Below, piece after piece: positions 18,868-27,560 of a stretch of DNA of 64,000 nucleotides; within the stretch, counting starts at the first letter, position 1, and the number at the start of each line of letters is the position of its first letter. Source of the stretch: Burkholderiales bacterium (GTDB taxonomy: Bacteria; Pseudomonadota; Gammaproteobacteria; Burkholderiales; UBA6910); contig BPKG01000001.1 in assembly GCA_026005015.1 (NCBI GenBank), positions 1,616,501 through 1,680,500 of the forward strand, written 5' to 3'. A program made the position numbers and the translations under genes. Below the pieces are notes generated by a model, which did no database searches, was not told where the DNA came from, and saw only the letters and a program-made list of their open reading frames with translations.

Positions 18868-19775
18868 TCCGCTGGGTGCGGCAGCACGCCCAGGTGTTTC
18901 TGCGAACGCTGGCCCGGTTCATAGCCCAGCCGGTGGCGGCAGCCCTCAATGCCCTGGTGATCGGCGTGGCCCTGTCCCTGCCGGCGGTGGGCTATGTCTT
19001 GCTCGACAACCTGGGCGCCGCCGCCCAAGGGATCGCCGCCCGTCCCCAGTTGAGCCTGTTCCTGCGCCTGGACGCGAACGCCCAGGCGGTGGCGGACATC
19101 CAGGCCCGGCTCGAGGCCCATCCTTCCGTCGCCGCCGCGCGCTTCGTACCGAAGGAGGTGGCCCTTGAACAGCTCGCCGAGCGCACCGGGCTCCCCGAGC
19201 TCGCCTCGGCCCTGGACGGGAATCCCCTGCCCGACGCTTTCGTGGTGGACGCCCGGGCGGACCTCCCGCCCTCCGGCCTGGAGCGGCTGCGGGAAGAGCT
19301 GGCCGGCTGGCCGGGGGTGGACCATGTACAGCTCGATTCCGCCTGGGCCCGCCGGCTGGATGCCTTGCTGCGGCTGGGGAGGACCGGGATCGCCGTACTG
19401 GGAGCATTGCTGGGGATCGCCCTGGTGCTCGCTTCTTTCAACACCATCCGGCTGCAGATCCTCACCCAGCGGGAGGAAATCGAAGTCTCCAAGCTGATCG
19501 GGGCGACCGACGGTTTCATCCGCCGGCCTTTCCTCTATTACGGGGCCCTGCTGGGCCTCGCGGGCGGGGCGATCGCCTGGGGCATCGTGGAAGCCTGCCT
19601 GCGGCTATTGGAGGCGCCCGTGGCGGAACTGGCCCGGCTCTATGGCGGCTCCTTTCGCCTGGCCTCCCTGGGGTGGCGGGAGAGCCTCGCCCTCCTCGGC
19701 CTTTCGGCCGCCCTGGGCTGGCTCGGGGCGATCCTTTCGGTCTCCCAGCACCTGCGGGATATCGAGCCCCGTTAA
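18864..19775 (+). CDS. ftsX: Cell division protein FtsX
   Basis: 303 residues, GTG start overlapping the ftsE stop by 4 bp (GTGA). The first membrane segment is at ~28–50, followed by a ~110-residue periplasmic loop that binds EnvC-type amidase activators. Three more membrane segments lie at ~170–195, ~215–240 and ~270–290. The end QHLRDIEPR is typical. It signals across the membrane with FtsE. Confidence 0.95.
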   Translation: MIRWVRQHAQVFLRTLARFIAQPVAAALNALVIGVALSLPAVGYVLLDNLGAAAQGIAARPQLSLFLRLDANAQAVADIQARLEAHPSVAAARFVPKEVALEQLAERTGLPELASALDGNPLPDAFVVDARADLPPSGLERLREELAGWPGVDHVQLDSAWARRLDALLRLGRTGIAVLGALLGIALVLASFNTIRLQILTQREEIEVSKLIGATDGFIRRPFLYYGALLGLAGGAIAWGIVEACLRLLEAPVAELARLYGGSFRLASLGWRESLALLGLSAALGWLGAILSVSQHLRDIEPR

Positions 19776-19834
19776 GAACAATACTTTAATTTTTATAGAC
19801 TTGGCGCCAGGACTTGCAGGAACTTTGGCGCTTG

Positions 19835-19861
19835 CTAGCACTCTCATGCGGTGAGTGCTAT
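19835..19861 (+). promoter_or_regulatory. CIRCE operator (HrcA site) upstream of rpoH
   Basis: TAGCACTC (19836–19843), exactly 9 bp, then GAGTGCTA (19853–19860). This is the CIRCE inverted repeat (TTAGCACTC-N9-GAGTGCTAA) intact except for its outermost base pair (C…T here). CIRCE is bound by HrcA and usually precedes groESL or dnaK. Its right arm overlaps the probable −10 element of the rpoH promoter, so bound HrcA should block transcription. Confidence 0.85.
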
Positions 19862-19864
19862 AAA
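19856..19864 (+). promoter_or_regulatory. Extended −10 promoter of rpoH
   Basis: TGCTATAAA: an extended −10 (TGn followed by TATAAA at 19859–19864) with no good −35 at the correct distance. It overlaps the right arm of the CIRCE element. Transcription from about 19871 would leave a 20-nt leader carrying the AGGGAGG ribosome-binding site at 19881–19887. Confidence 0.55.
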
Positions 19865-19891
19865 ATAGTCGAGTCAGAAAAGGGAGGATTT

Positions 19892-20767
19892 ATGACCCAA
19901 TCCATGGCGCTTCCCATCCCCGTCCCCACCGCGGTCGGGAGCTTGGAAGCCTACATCCAGGCGGTCAACCGGTTTCCGGTTCTCACCCAGGAAGAAGAGA
20001 TCCGGCTCGCCCGCAAGTTTCGCGACGAAGGCGACCTGGAAGCCGCTCGGCAGCTAGTCCTCTCCCATCTCCGGGTGGTGGTGGCCATCGTCCGCGGCTA
20101 CCTGGGCTACGGCCTGCCCCAGGCAGATTTGATCCAGGAAGGCAACATCGGGCTGATGAAGGCGGTAAAGCGCTTCGACCCGGACCGGGGCGTTCGCCTG
20201 GTGTCCTTCGCCGTGCACTGGATCCGGGCCGAGATCCATGAATTCATCCTGCGCAACTGGCGCCTGGTCAAGGTGGCCACCACTAAAGCCCAGCGCAAGC
20301 TGTTCTTCAACCTACGCAGCTTGAAGCAGGACCTGGGCCCCATGAACCGGGCCGAGGTGCAGGACGTGGCCCGGCGCCTGGGGGTCAAGCCGGCCGAGGT
20401 GGTGGAGATGGAGACTCGCCTTTCAGGCCAGGACGTGGCCTTGGAAGCATCCCCGGACGAGCTGGACGAGGGCGCCCAGCCCCCCATCGCCTACCTGACC
20501 GATGGGTCGGAGGAGCCGGCCGCTCTCCTGGAGGCCCGGGAAGCGGAACGGCTGCGGAGCGAAGGCCTGCAGAAGGCCCTCTCCACTCTGGACGAGCGCA
20601 GCCGCCGCATCATCGAGGCCCGCTGGCTGCGGGAGAAAGAGCCGGCCACCCTGCACGAGCTTGCCGCCGAGCTCAAGGTCTCCGCCGAGCGGGTACGCCA
20701 GATCGAGCAGAAGGCGATGGAGAAGATGCGGCGCGTGATCAGCGCCACGGCCACGGCCAGCGCCTGA
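19892..20767 (+). CDS. rpoH: RNA polymerase heat-shock sigma factor RpoH (sigma-32)
   Basis: 291 residues from the ATG at 19892 with AGGGAGG upstream; the longer open frame to 19814 runs through the CIRCE operator and is not coding. Region 2 is complete (LVLSHLRVVVAIVRGYLGYG; FDPDRGVRLVSFAVHWIRAEI). The RpoH box QRKLFFNLR near residue 132 separates it from RpoD and RpoS. Region 4 has the helix-turn-helix near the C terminus (LKVSAERVRQIEQKAMEKMR). It follows ftsX, as in many proteobacteria. A small heat-shock gene with a sigma-32-like promoter lies at 62.3 kb. Confidence 0.97.
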   Translation: MTQSMALPIPVPTAVGSLEAYIQAVNRFPVLTQEEEIRLARKFRDEGDLEAARQLVLSHLRVVVAIVRGYLGYGLPQADLIQEGNIGLMKAVKRFDPDRGVRLVSFAVHWIRAEIHEFILRNWRLVKVATTKAQRKLFFNLRSLKQDLGPMNRAEVQDVARRLGVKPAEVVEMETRLSGQDVALEASPDELDEGAQPPIAYLTDGSEEPAALLEAREAERLRSEGLQKALSTLDERSRRIIEARWLREKEPATLHELAAELKVSAERVRQIEQKAMEKMRRVISATATASA

Positions 20768-20790
20768 CTGGGACGGACGGGAAGGGTTCG

Positions 20791-20818
20791 AAAACGCCGC
20801 TTGGAGCGGCGTTTTTTT
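20791..20818. terminator. Bidirectional rho-independent terminator between rpoH and sco
   Basis: The stem ACGCCGCT/AGCGGCGT (loop TGG-region at 20801–20804) is followed by TTTTTTT on the plus strand, with AAAA at the far side for the minus strand. It lies between the rpoH stop (20767) and the stop of the convergent sco gene (20822). Confidence 0.9.
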
Positions 20819-20821
20819 CGT

Positions 20822-21436
20822 TTAGCCCGTTTGCGCCAGCAGCAGCCCCAGGTCGTGGGCCAGCACCTCGGGTCCCTGGCCATGGCTCACGTAAAGGCGA
20901 AGCCGGCCCTGGGGATCGAACACGAAAATGCCGGCGGAGTGGTCCATGGTGTAGCCGCCCGGACTCTGGCCCGGCACCTTCTGGTAGAACACCTTGAACG
21001 AGCGGGCCGCCTCGGCGACGGCTTCCGGGTCCCCGGTGAGCCCCAGAAAACCGGGGTGGAAGGCGGGCACGTAGCGGGCGAGCACCTCGGGGGTGTCCCG
21101 CTCGGGATCCACCGTGATGAACAGGACCTGGACCCGCCGGGCCTGGTCTTCGGGCAATTGCTTCAGGGCCAGGGCCATCTGGGCTAGGGCGGTCGGACAC
21201 ACGTCGGGGCAGTGGGTGAAGCCGAAGAACACTACCACCGCCCGGCCGCGGAAATCTTCCAGGGTGCGGGGCGTCCCCATGTGGTCCACCAGCCGGAAGG
21301 CCGGTCGCATCTCGGCGCCGGTCACGTCGGTGGACTTGAACGCGGGGGCGCGAGTGCCGGAGTCGCAGCCTGCCAGCAGCAACGCCGCGCCCGCGAGCGC
21401 CCCGAGGAAGCGGAGGAACCGGCCCGGCGCGCCCAT
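20822..21436 (-). CDS. SCO1/SenC-family copper chaperone lipoprotein
   Basis: 204 residues from the ATG at 21436, which overlaps the ctaB stop as TGATG (a GTG one codon earlier is possible). The lipobox LLAGC gives a membrane-anchored lipoprotein near Cys24. The thioredoxin-fold domain has the copper motif CPDVC (FTHCPDVCP) near residue 75 and the distal copper histidine in YTMDHSAGIFV near 160. SCO proteins deliver copper to, or reduce, the CuA site of cytochrome oxidase subunit II. It is the last gene of the assembly operon. Confidence 0.94.
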   Translation of the reverse strand: MGAPGRFLRFLGALAGAALLLAGCDSGTRAPAFKSTDVTGAEMRPAFRLVDHMGTPRTLEDFRGRAVVVFFGFTHCPDVCPTALAQMALALKQLPEDQARRVQVLFITVDPERDTPEVLARYVPAFHPGFLGLTGDPEAVAEAARSFKVFYQKVPGQSPGGYTMDHSAGIFVFDPQGRLRLYVSHGQGPEVLAHDLGLLLAQTG

Positions 21437-22329
21437 CACGGGAACCGTAGGTAGTGGTCCACCAGCAGGGCGCTGAAGAGGGCCGCCAGGTAGACGATGG
21501 AATAGCGGAACGCCTGCCGGGCGAGGCGATCAGTATAGGCGACGTAGATGCGCACCGCGTAACCGAGATAGACGGCGCCCAGCGCGAGCGCCGAGGCGAG
21601 ATAGATCCAGCCGCTCATCCGGGTGGCGAAGGGCAGCAGGGACACGGCCACCAGGATCAGGGTATAGAGCAGCACCGAGAGCCGGGTGAAGCGGTCGCCG
21701 TGGGTCACGGGCAGCATGGGAACGCCCGCCTTGGCGTAATCCTGCTTGCGGTACAGAGCCAGGGACCAGAAGTGGGGCGGGGTCCAGGCGAAGATGATGA
21801 GAAAAAGGAGCAGCGCCTCGTGGGAGACCTCGCCGGTCACGGCGGCCCAGCCCAGCACCGGCGGCATAGCGCCGGAGGCGCCACCGATGACGATGTTCTG
21901 GGGCGTAAGGGGCTTGAGCAGCACGGTGTAGACGATGGCGTAACCCACGAAGGTGGCGAGCGTCAGCCACATGGTGAGGGGATTGACCAGATGATGGAGG
22001 ATGGCGAGCCCCGCCCCACCGATCACGCCGGAAAAGACCAGGGTCTGCAGAGAAGTGAGTCGACCTCGGGGCAAGGGCCGGCCGCGAGTGCGGGCCATGA
22101 CCGCGTCGATCTTCTGCTCCACCAGGCAGTTCACCGCCGCCGCGGCGCCCGCCACCAGGGCGATGCCCAGGGTGCCGAACACCAGGGGCTGGAGAGGGAC
22201 CGGCCCCGGCACCGCAAGGAACATGCCGATCACCGCGGTGAAGACGATGAGGGATACCACCCGGGGCTTCGCGAGCTGCAAGTACTGCTGCCAGCGGGGG
22301 AGGGGGTGCCAGGCGGCCTCACTAGCCAT
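21436..22329 (-). CDS. ctaB: Protoheme IX farnesyltransferase (heme O synthase)
   Basis: 297 residues from the ATG at 22329 ([11 protein letters not shown]). It is a UbiA-type prenyltransferase with about eight to nine membrane helices. The Mg/farnesyl-diphosphate motif region is [20 protein letters not shown] near residue 70, and the [13 protein letters not shown] block near 145. It makes heme O, the precursor of heme A for the aa3 oxidase. No heme A synthase (ctaA/COX15) gene sits beside it, where one would be expected. Confidence 0.95.
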   Translation of the reverse strand: MASEAAWHPLPRWQQYLQLAKPRVVSLIVFTAVIGMFLAVPGPVPLQPLVFGTLGIALVAGAAAAVNCLVEQKIDAVMARTRGRPLPRGRLTSLQTLVFSGVIGGAGLAILHHLVNPLTMWLTLATFVGYAIVYTVLLKPLTPQNIVIGGASGAMPPVLGWAAVTGEVSHEALLLFLIIFAWTPPHFWSLALYRKQDYAKAGVPMLPVTHGDRFTRLSVLLYTLILVAVSLLPFATRMSGWIYLASALALGAVYLGYAVRIYVAYTDRLARQAFRYSIVYLAALFSALLVDHYLRFP

Positions 22330-22413
22330 GGGGCAAGAACCGATCGGGGTCAATCAAAAAAAGAATTTTAGCATCGGGCAAGGCGCAACGCGTCGCCGTT
22401 CCGTCCTCGGTCT

Positions 22414-22998
22414 TCAACCGATGCGGGAAGCCTTGAGCAGCCGGCTCAAGTCCTTCACCATGCGCGCGGGATCCGCGTCCGCGGGGAAACGCAACACCAC
22501 GTTGCCCAGGGGATCCACCAGGTAGACGTGGTCCCGCACCGAGCCCTCGGCAGGGAGCTGGGCCAGTAGCGGGCTGCCGCGGGCATCCGCGATCCAGGTG
22601 CCGTCGTAGGCCCTGCGCAGCCTCTCCTCCGGCTCGATTCCGTCGTCGATCAGCCACAGGCGCTCCACCCGGTCCATGTTCTTGCCCTGGGCGAGCCGCA
22701 CCTGGCGCTGCTGGTATAGCTTGGTGCGGCAGCGCTCCGGGCAGAGGCCCGAGTCCACCTGCACCAGCCACCACTTCCCTTTCAAGTCAGCCAGCCTCAC
22801 CGTGCCGCCGCCCAGCCGAGGCAGGGTGAAATCGGGCAGCCGCCGGTCAGCCAGCAGCTCGCCGTAGTTGACCCGCTCCCCGGGCGGAAACAGGTAATAG
22901 GCGAGGAACGAGCCGACGAAGGGAAAGGCGCACACGGCCGCGATCAGCCACAGGGTCGTCAGGCGTCGCGGTCGGGACTCAAGGCTTTCGTTTCGCAT
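22414..22998 (-). CDS. Membrane-anchored SCO-like thioredoxin-fold protein of the cox cluster
   Basis: 194 residues from the ATG at 22998 (MRNESLESRPRRL); the open frame to 23223 lies inside SURF1 and is not coding. One N-terminal membrane helix (~14–36) is followed by a thioredoxin-like domain starting at LPDFTLPRLGGG. It carries a CxxxC (GLCPERCRTKLYQQ) and a later RDHVYLVDPLGNV in the position of the SCO copper histidine. This protein is usual in betaproteobacterial cox clusters between SURF1 and heme A synthase and is sometimes mislabelled as an oxidase subunit. Copper delivery or disulfide reduction is a reasonable guess. It overlaps the SURF1 end by 20 bp. Confidence 0.8.
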   Translation of the reverse strand: MRNESLESRPRRLTTLWLIAAVCAFPFVGSFLAYYLFPPGERVNYGELLADRRLPDFTLPRLGGGTVRLADLKGKWWLVQVDSGLCPERCRTKLYQQRQVRLAQGKNMDRVERLWLIDDGIEPEERLRRAYDGTWIADARGSPLLAQLPAEGSVRDHVYLVDPLGNVVLRFPADADPARMVKDLSRLLKASRIG

Positions 22999-23713
22999 TG
23001 AGCACGATGTAGAGCACCAGGATGGTGGCGGCGAAAGCGAACCACTGCAGGGCATAGGCTTTGTGGCGCTCGATCCCCAGGTCGAAGGGGGGCCAGTCCC
23101 GTACCAGGCCGTCGTCCGCGGCCCCCCCCTGCTGCACCACGATGGGCAGCAGGGGATGGGGAAAGCGCTGCCGGAAGCGTTCCACATCGATGCGCTGCCA
23201 TACGCGCCCTTCCGCGGGGTCATTCGAAAGGGCCATCACCCGCTCCCGGCCCGGCATGGCGATCCCCGTCACCGTGACCGTGCCCGCCGGGGTCTTCACT
23301 TCCGGCAGCGTTTCCCTCCGCCCTGTCCCCGCCACCCAGCCCCGGTTCACCAGCACGTAGGTGTCGCTGCCCGCGATCCGCAGCGGGGTCACCACGTAGT
23401 AGCCGGCTCGGCCCCGATAGACCCGATTATCCACGTAAAAGGTTTCCCGGGCGGCGAACTCGCCGCGGACCTCCACCCGCCGCAGCTTCAGGTCTTCCGG
23501 GTGCGCCGGGGCGCCGGACAACCGCACCGGCGGCTCGCGGCTCAACCGCTCGAGCCGCAGTTGCAGCGCCTCCTTCTGAGAGGCCCGGTCGAGCTGCCAG
23601 TTTCCGAGCGCCAGCGTGAGCGCGACGCCCGCCGCCGCGGCCAGGGTGGCCCACCCTGGGGGACGAAAGCTGAAAGGAACGAATTGCACGACTAGCCCCC
23701 CGTCCCGCGCCAT
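22979..23713 (-). CDS. SURF1-family cytochrome oxidase assembly protein
   Basis: 244 residues from the ATG at 23713 (a start at 23749 is possible). It has the SURF1 layout: an N-terminal membrane helix (~18–36, ending LALGNWQLDRASQKEAL), a large periplasmic domain, and a C-terminal helix (ALQWFAFAATILVLYIVL) followed by NAKRKP. The conserved GRAGYYVVTPLRI and VLVNRGWVA are present. SURF1 helps supply heme a to subunit I. Confidence 0.93.
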   Translation of the reverse strand: MARDGGLVVQFVPFSFRPPGWATLAAAAGVALTLALGNWQLDRASQKEALQLRLERLSREPPVRLSGAPAHPEDLKLRRVEVRGEFAARETFYVDNRVYRGRAGYYVVTPLRIAGSDTYVLVNRGWVAGTGRRETLPEVKTPAGTVTVTGIAMPGRERVMALSNDPAEGRVWQRIDVERFRQRFPHPLLPIVVQQGGAADDGLVRDWPPFDLGIERHKAYALQWFAFAATILVLYIVLNAKRKP

Positions 23714-23742
23714 CTTCCCGAGTCCCTCGTGAAATATCCGGG

Positions 23743-23772
23743 TTGGCACCGGCGCTGGCCTTGGCCTAAACT
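23743..23772 (+). promoter_or_regulatory. Possible promoter of the twin-helix DUF2909 gene
   Basis: TTGGCA (23743–23748), 18 bp, TAAACT (23767–23772), ending 28 bp before the gene's ATG. A moderate match to sigma-70 elements. Confidence 0.35.
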
Positions 23773-23799
23773 GGAGTCTCGGCCCGCCAAGAAAGATCC

Positions 23800-23997
23800 A
23801 TGAAGCTTCTAGTCATCGCGCTGGTGGCCCTCATCGTCTCCAGCCTCGGCTCGGCGCTCTATTACCTGGTCAAGGATAAAGGCCACTCCGACCGCACCGT
23901 CAAGGCCCTCACCGTCCGGGTGGGACTTTCGGTGACCCTCTTTCTGCTCCTCATGCTGGGCTACTACTTCGGCCTCATCCCGCAACAGGGTCTCTGA
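23800..23997 (+). CDS. Twin transmembrane protein, DUF2909 family
   Basis: 65 residues with two membrane helices (about 3–24 and 40–60) joined by a short charged loop (VKDKGHSDRTVKAL). This matches the small 'twin transmembrane protein' commonly found next to SURF1 in betaproteobacterial cox clusters. AAGAAAGA lies just upstream of the ATG. It is transcribed against both neighbours, divergent from SURF1 and convergent with COX3. A role in oxidase assembly is inferred from position only. Confidence 0.8.
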   Translation: MKLLVIALVALIVSSLGSALYYLVKDKGHSDRTVKALTVRVGLSVTLFLLLMLGYYFGLIPQQGL

Positions 23998-24021
23998 GCG
24001 GCGTCCTTTCCCCGTTGCATC

Positions 24022-24053
24022 AAAAAAATGCCGCACAAGCGAGTGTGCGGCTT
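24022..24053 (-). terminator. Terminator of the ctaC–ctaE operon
   Basis: On the minus strand, an 8-bp stem (GCCGCACA/TGTGCGGC, 24051–24044 with 24037–24030) is followed by ATTTTTTTG. It lies 58 bp after the COX3 stop. Confidence 0.88.
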
Positions 24054-24110
24054 AATGGTGCTCTCCCCGCGGTCGCGGGGAGCCTCCTCCCCTCCTTGTT
24101 CAGCCGTGGC

Positions 24111-24962
24111 TCACAGCCAGTACACGAACACGAACAGCAGCAACCATACCACGTCGACGAAGTGCCAGTACCAGGACACGCCCTCGAAGGCGAAGTGGTT
24201 GTCCGGCGTGAAGTGCCCGGCCAGAGCCCGTCCCAGGATGACGATCAGCATGATGGTGCCGATGGTCACGTGGAAGCCGTGGAAGCCGGTCAGCATGAAG
24301 AACGTCGCCCCATAGGCGCCCATGGACAGGGTCACGTTCAGGTCCCGGATCATGTGGCCGTACTCGTAGGCTTGGAACCCCAAGAAGGTGGCGCCCAGGA
24401 GGATGGTGAACACCAGACCCCAGATGAGCTGGGAGCGGTTGTTCTTCTTGAGACCCCAATGGGCCCAGGTCACCGTGACTCCGGAAGAAAGGAGCAGCAG
24501 GGTGTTGATGGCCGGGATGCCCCACGCGCCGATGGGAGTGAACTGCTCCCTGATGCCCGGGCCCGCCACCGGCCAGCCGGGGGTGAAGTCGGGCCAGAGG
24601 AGCTTCTGGTCCATCTCGCCCAGCCAGGGCACGGACAGAACCCGCATGTAGAACAGGGCGCCGAAAAACGCGGCGAAGAACATGACCTCCGAGAAGATGA
24701 ACCAGCTCATCGCCCAGCGAAAGGAAATGTCCACCTGCTTGTTGTACAGGCCGCGCTCGTTTTCCCGGATGACGGTGCCGAACCAGCCGATCATCATGTA
24801 GATCAGGATGAGGGCGCCGACGGCGAGGCTTACCCACCCGGCCGCGGCCATCTCGTTGAAAAGGAGCACCGCGCCGATGGCCATGAAAAACAGCCCGGTC
24901 GAGCCCAGCACTGGCCAATACGAAGGGGCGGGGAGGTAGTAGCCGCCTGCCTGAGTCGCCAT
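24111..24962 (-). CDS. ctaE: Cytochrome c oxidase subunit III
   Basis: 283 residues, seven predicted membrane helices. Typical subunit III features: W-F-SEVMFFAAFF near residue 90, a conserved glutamate-bearing helix, and the HFAFEGVSWYWHFVDVVWLLLF end. It stabilises the catalytic core of the aa3-type oxidase. It is the last structural gene of the operon, 38 bp after the DUF2970 gene. Confidence 0.97.
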   Translation of the reverse strand: MATQAGGYYLPAPSYWPVLGSTGLFFMAIGAVLLFNEMAAAGWVSLAVGALILIYMMIGWFGTVIRENERGLYNKQVDISFRWAMSWFIFSEVMFFAAFFGALFYMRVLSVPWLGEMDQKLLWPDFTPGWPVAGPGIREQFTPIGAWGIPAINTLLLLSSGVTVTWAHWGLKKNNRSQLIWGLVFTILLGATFLGFQAYEYGHMIRDLNVTLSMGAYGATFFMLTGFHGFHVTIGTIMLIVILGRALAGHFTPDNHFAFEGVSWYWHFVDVVWLLLFVFVYWL

Positions 24963-25000
24963 GTTCCGTTTCTCCCTTCTTTAAAGCTCTGTTGTGTTGT

Positions 25001-25207
25001 TCAACCCTTGCCGGTGATCAGCCGCACCAGCGCGACCAGCGCCAGCACGAACAGTGACGCGCCGATCAGGCCGGCCACGACGAAGTGGACCGGCCTGAGA
25101 TGGCTCACCTCCTCATGGGCCTGGCGCTTGCGGATGCCGAAAAAGGCCCAGAACACCGCCTTGAGAGCGGCCAGCGGACCCGCTTTTCCTTCCTTGGAGT
25201 CCCGCAC
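25001..25207 (-). CDS. DUF2970 small membrane protein
   Basis: 68 residues. A basic N terminus with AALKAVFWAFFGIRKR is followed by one strong membrane helix (FVVAGLIGASLFVLALVALVR). It matches the DUF2970 family, which regularly sits between ctaG and ctaE in betaproteobacteria. Its start lies 3 bp after the ctaG stop. Function unknown; presumably oxidase assembly or stability. Confidence 0.85.
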   Translation of the reverse strand: MRDSKEGKAGPLAALKAVFWAFFGIRKRQAHEEVSHLRPVHFVVAGLIGASLFVLALVALVRLITGKG

Positions 25208-25210
25208 GGC

Positions 25211-25771
25211 TCATCCCTGTCCCTGCCGAGTTGCGCCGCTCACCTGAGCGGTGGAACCCTCGATGGTGAACAAGGTGAAGGACAGGGTCACCGTGTTGAC
25301 CTCCGCCGGCAGCGCCGGATCGATCACGAAGACAGTGGGAAGCTTGCGCGTCTCCCCTGGCTGCAGTCGCTGCCGGGAAAAACAGAAGCATTCCAGCTTC
25401 TTCACGTGCTGCACTGCAAGCTGGGGGCCGTAGCTCGGGATCGCCTGGGCCGCCACGGTCATGTCCGTGGGGTTGGAAAGCTCGAAGGTCACCTGCACCA
25501 GCTCGCCGGGGTGGACCCGCACCCGCCGCTCCAGCGAGGCGAAGCGCCACGGCACGTCGCCGCGCACGTTGGTGTCCAGCTCCACCGTGACTATGCGGGA
25601 GGTGTCCACCTGAGTGTTCACCACCTGGTCCGGCCGCCCGACGTCCCGGATCCCGGTCACCTCGCAGAACACTTCGTACAGGGGCACCAGGGCGAAGCCG
25701 AAACCGAACATAGCGATGGCGATCACCACCAGCTTTCTCACCAGGACCCGGTTGGCTTGCGCGGTGCTCAT
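25211..25771 (-). CDS. ctaG: Cytochrome c oxidase assembly protein CtaG/Cox11
   Basis: 186 residues. One N-terminal membrane helix (~13–35, ending VPLYEVFCEVTG) anchors a periplasmic immunoglobulin-like domain. The copper-binding motif ECFCFSRQ near residue 120 is intact, as is the first conserved cysteine after the helix. It delivers copper to CuB of subunit I. Its ATG overlaps the stop of the upstream small gene (ATGA). Confidence 0.95.
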   Translation of the reverse strand: MSTAQANRVLVRKLVVIAIAMFGFGFALVPLYEVFCEVTGIRDVGRPDQVVNTQVDTSRIVTVELDTNVRGDVPWRFASLERRVRVHPGELVQVTFELSNPTDMTVAAQAIPSYGPQLAVQHVKKLECFCFSRQRLQPGETRKLPTVFVIDPALPAEVNTVTLSFTLFTIEGSTAQVSGATRQGQG

Positions 25772-25884
25772 CGGGAAAGCAGGTATTGCTTCAGCACGAA
25801 ACCGAGAAAGACGGCCGCCGCGATGGACGCCAAGATGAGACCCGTCCTCAGGTTCTTCAGCGCCTGCGCCTTGTCGTCCCTCAT
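25768..25884 (-). CDS. Cytochrome oxidase small assembly protein (38 aa)
   Basis: 38 residues from the ATG at 25884 (MRDDKAQALKNLRTGL…YLLSR), with one membrane helix (about 14–33). A longer open frame exists but its N-terminal part shows no membrane or family pattern. Small one-helix proteins of this kind sit between ctaD and ctaG in most betaproteobacterial oxidase operons. It overlaps ctaG by 4 bp and begins 33 bp after the ctaD stop. Confidence 0.75.
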   Translation of the reverse strand: MRDDKAQALKNLRTGLILASIAAAVFLGFVLKQYLLSR

Positions 25885-25916
25885 GGGCTTCTGGCCCCGA
25901 GCGGAGCCCTCTCCCG

Positions 25917-27506
25917 TCACTTGATCACCGGCGGCGTCTCGAAGCTGTGGTAAGGCGCGGGCGTCGGTAGCGCCGTCCACTCCAGGCTGTCCGCCCCCTC
26001 CCACGGCTTCTCAGGAGCCTTCTCACCGCTTCGGATCGCCTTCAGCACGATGTACAGGAACAGCACCTGGGAAAGGCCGAAGCCGAAGGCACCGATGGAG
26101 GACATCATGTTGAAGTCGGCGAACTGCAGGGCGTAGTCGGGAATGCGCCGCGGCATGCCCGCGAGGCCCAGGAAGTGCTGCGGGAAGAAGGCCACGTTGA
26201 AGAAAATGATGGACAGCCAGAAGTGCCACTTGCCCAGCCGCTCGTCGTACATGCGCCCGGTCCACTTGGGCAGCCAGAAATACACCCCGGCGAAGGCCGA
26301 GAACAGGGCCCCTGCCACCATCACGTAGTGGAAGTGGGCCACCACGTAATAGGTGTCATGGAGCTGGATGTCCACCGGCGTGATGGCGAGGATCAGCCCC
26401 GTGAGCCCCCCGATGGTGAACAGGAACAAGAAACCCAAGGCGAAGAGCATGGGCGTCTCGAAGGTGAGCGACCCGCGCCACATGGTGGCGATCCAGTTGA
26501 ATACCTTCACCCCGGTGGGCACGGCGATCAGCATGGTGGCGTACATGTAGTAGAGCTGCGCTTCCACCGGCATGCCCACGGTGAACATATGGTGCGCCCA
26601 CACCAGGAACGAGAGCACCGCGATGGAGGCGGTCGCGTACACCATGGAGGTGTAGCCGAACAGGGGCTTGCGGGAGAAGGCGGGGATCACCTGGGAAATG
26701 ACGCCGAAGGCGGGAATGGCGATGATGTACACCTCCGGGTGGCCGAAAAACCAGAAGATGTGCTGGAACAGCACCGGGTCGCCGCCGCCCGCCGGGTTGA
26801 AGAAGTGGGTGTCGAAATGGCGGTCGGTGAGCAGCATGGTCACCGCCCCGGCGAGCACCGGCATCACGGCGATCAGGAGGTACGCGGTGATCAGCCAGGT
26901 CCACACGAACAGGGGCATCTTCATCAGGGTCATCCCCGGCGCCCGCAGGTTGAGGATGGTGGTGATGATGTTGATCGAGCCCAGGATGGAAGACATTCCC
27001 AGGATGTGGATAGCGAAGATGGTGAGATCCATGCCCATACCGAGCTGGACGGTGAGGGGCGGATACAGGGTCCAGCCCGCCGCGGCCGCGCCCCCGGGCA
27101 CGAACATGGAGATGATGAGCAGCAGCGCCGCCGGCGGCAGCAGCCAGAAGGACCAGTTGTTGAGCCGGGGGAAGGCCATGTCCGGCGCCCCGATCATCAT
27201 GGGGATCTGCCAGTTGGCGAAGCCCACGAAGGCCGGCATGATGGCCCCGAACACCATGATCAGGCCGTGCAGGGTGGTCATCTGGTTGAAGAAGTCGGGG
27301 TTCACCACCTGAAGCCCCGGCTGGAACAGCTCGGCGCGGATGGTGAGGGCCATGACGCCGCCCACCAGGAACATGATGAAGCTGAACCACAGGTACATCG
27401 TGCCGATGTCCTTGTGGTTGGTAGTCATCACCCAGCGCAGGAGGCCGCTGGGATGATGCTCGTGCCCATGGGCGTGACTCTCAGCGTGTCCGTGCACTGC
27501 TGCCAT
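25917..27506 (-). CDS. ctaD: Cytochrome c oxidase subunit I (aa3 type)
   Basis: 529 residues with twelve membrane helices. Key sites: the CuB/Tyr cross-link block [13 protein letters not shown] (K-channel region), the two CuB histidines in [10 protein letters not shown], and the heme a / heme a3 histidines in [17 protein letters not shown]. This is an A-type heme-copper oxidase core that reduces O2 to water and pumps protons. A His-rich N terminus ([15 protein letters not shown]) could bind metal. AAGGAGAT lies upstream of the ATG. Confidence 0.98.
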   Translation of the reverse strand: MAAVHGHAESHAHGHEHHPSGLLRWVMTTNHKDIGTMYLWFSFIMFLVGGVMALTIRAELFQPGLQVVNPDFFNQMTTLHGLIMVFGAIMPAFVGFANWQIPMMIGAPDMAFPRLNNWSFWLLPPAALLLIISMFVPGGAAAAGWTLYPPLTVQLGMGMDLTIFAIHILGMSSILGSINIITTILNLRAPGMTLMKMPLFVWTWLITAYLLIAVMPVLAGAVTMLLTDRHFDTHFFNPAGGGDPVLFQHIFWFFGHPEVYIIAIPAFGVISQVIPAFSRKPLFGYTSMVYATASIAVLSFLVWAHHMFTVGMPVEAQLYYMYATMLIAVPTGVKVFNWIATMWRGSLTFETPMLFALGFLFLFTIGGLTGLILAITPVDIQLHDTYYVVAHFHYVMVAGALFSAFAGVYFWLPKWTGRMYDERLGKWHFWLSIIFFNVAFFPQHFLGLAGMPRRIPDYALQFADFNMMSSIGAFGFGLSQVLFLYIVLKAIRSGEKAPEKPWEGADSLEWTALPTPAPYHSFETPPVIK

Positions 27507-27560
27507 CTCGATCTCCTTGTCCTTGATCCCGTCCGATTGCCGAATTCGTCGCCGGCCGGC

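Noticed and set aside
19814-19891. Extended N terminus for RpoH
   Set aside because: The extension would run through the CIRCE operator and promoter; the ATG at 19892 has a strong ribosome-binding site and gives the normal RpoH start.
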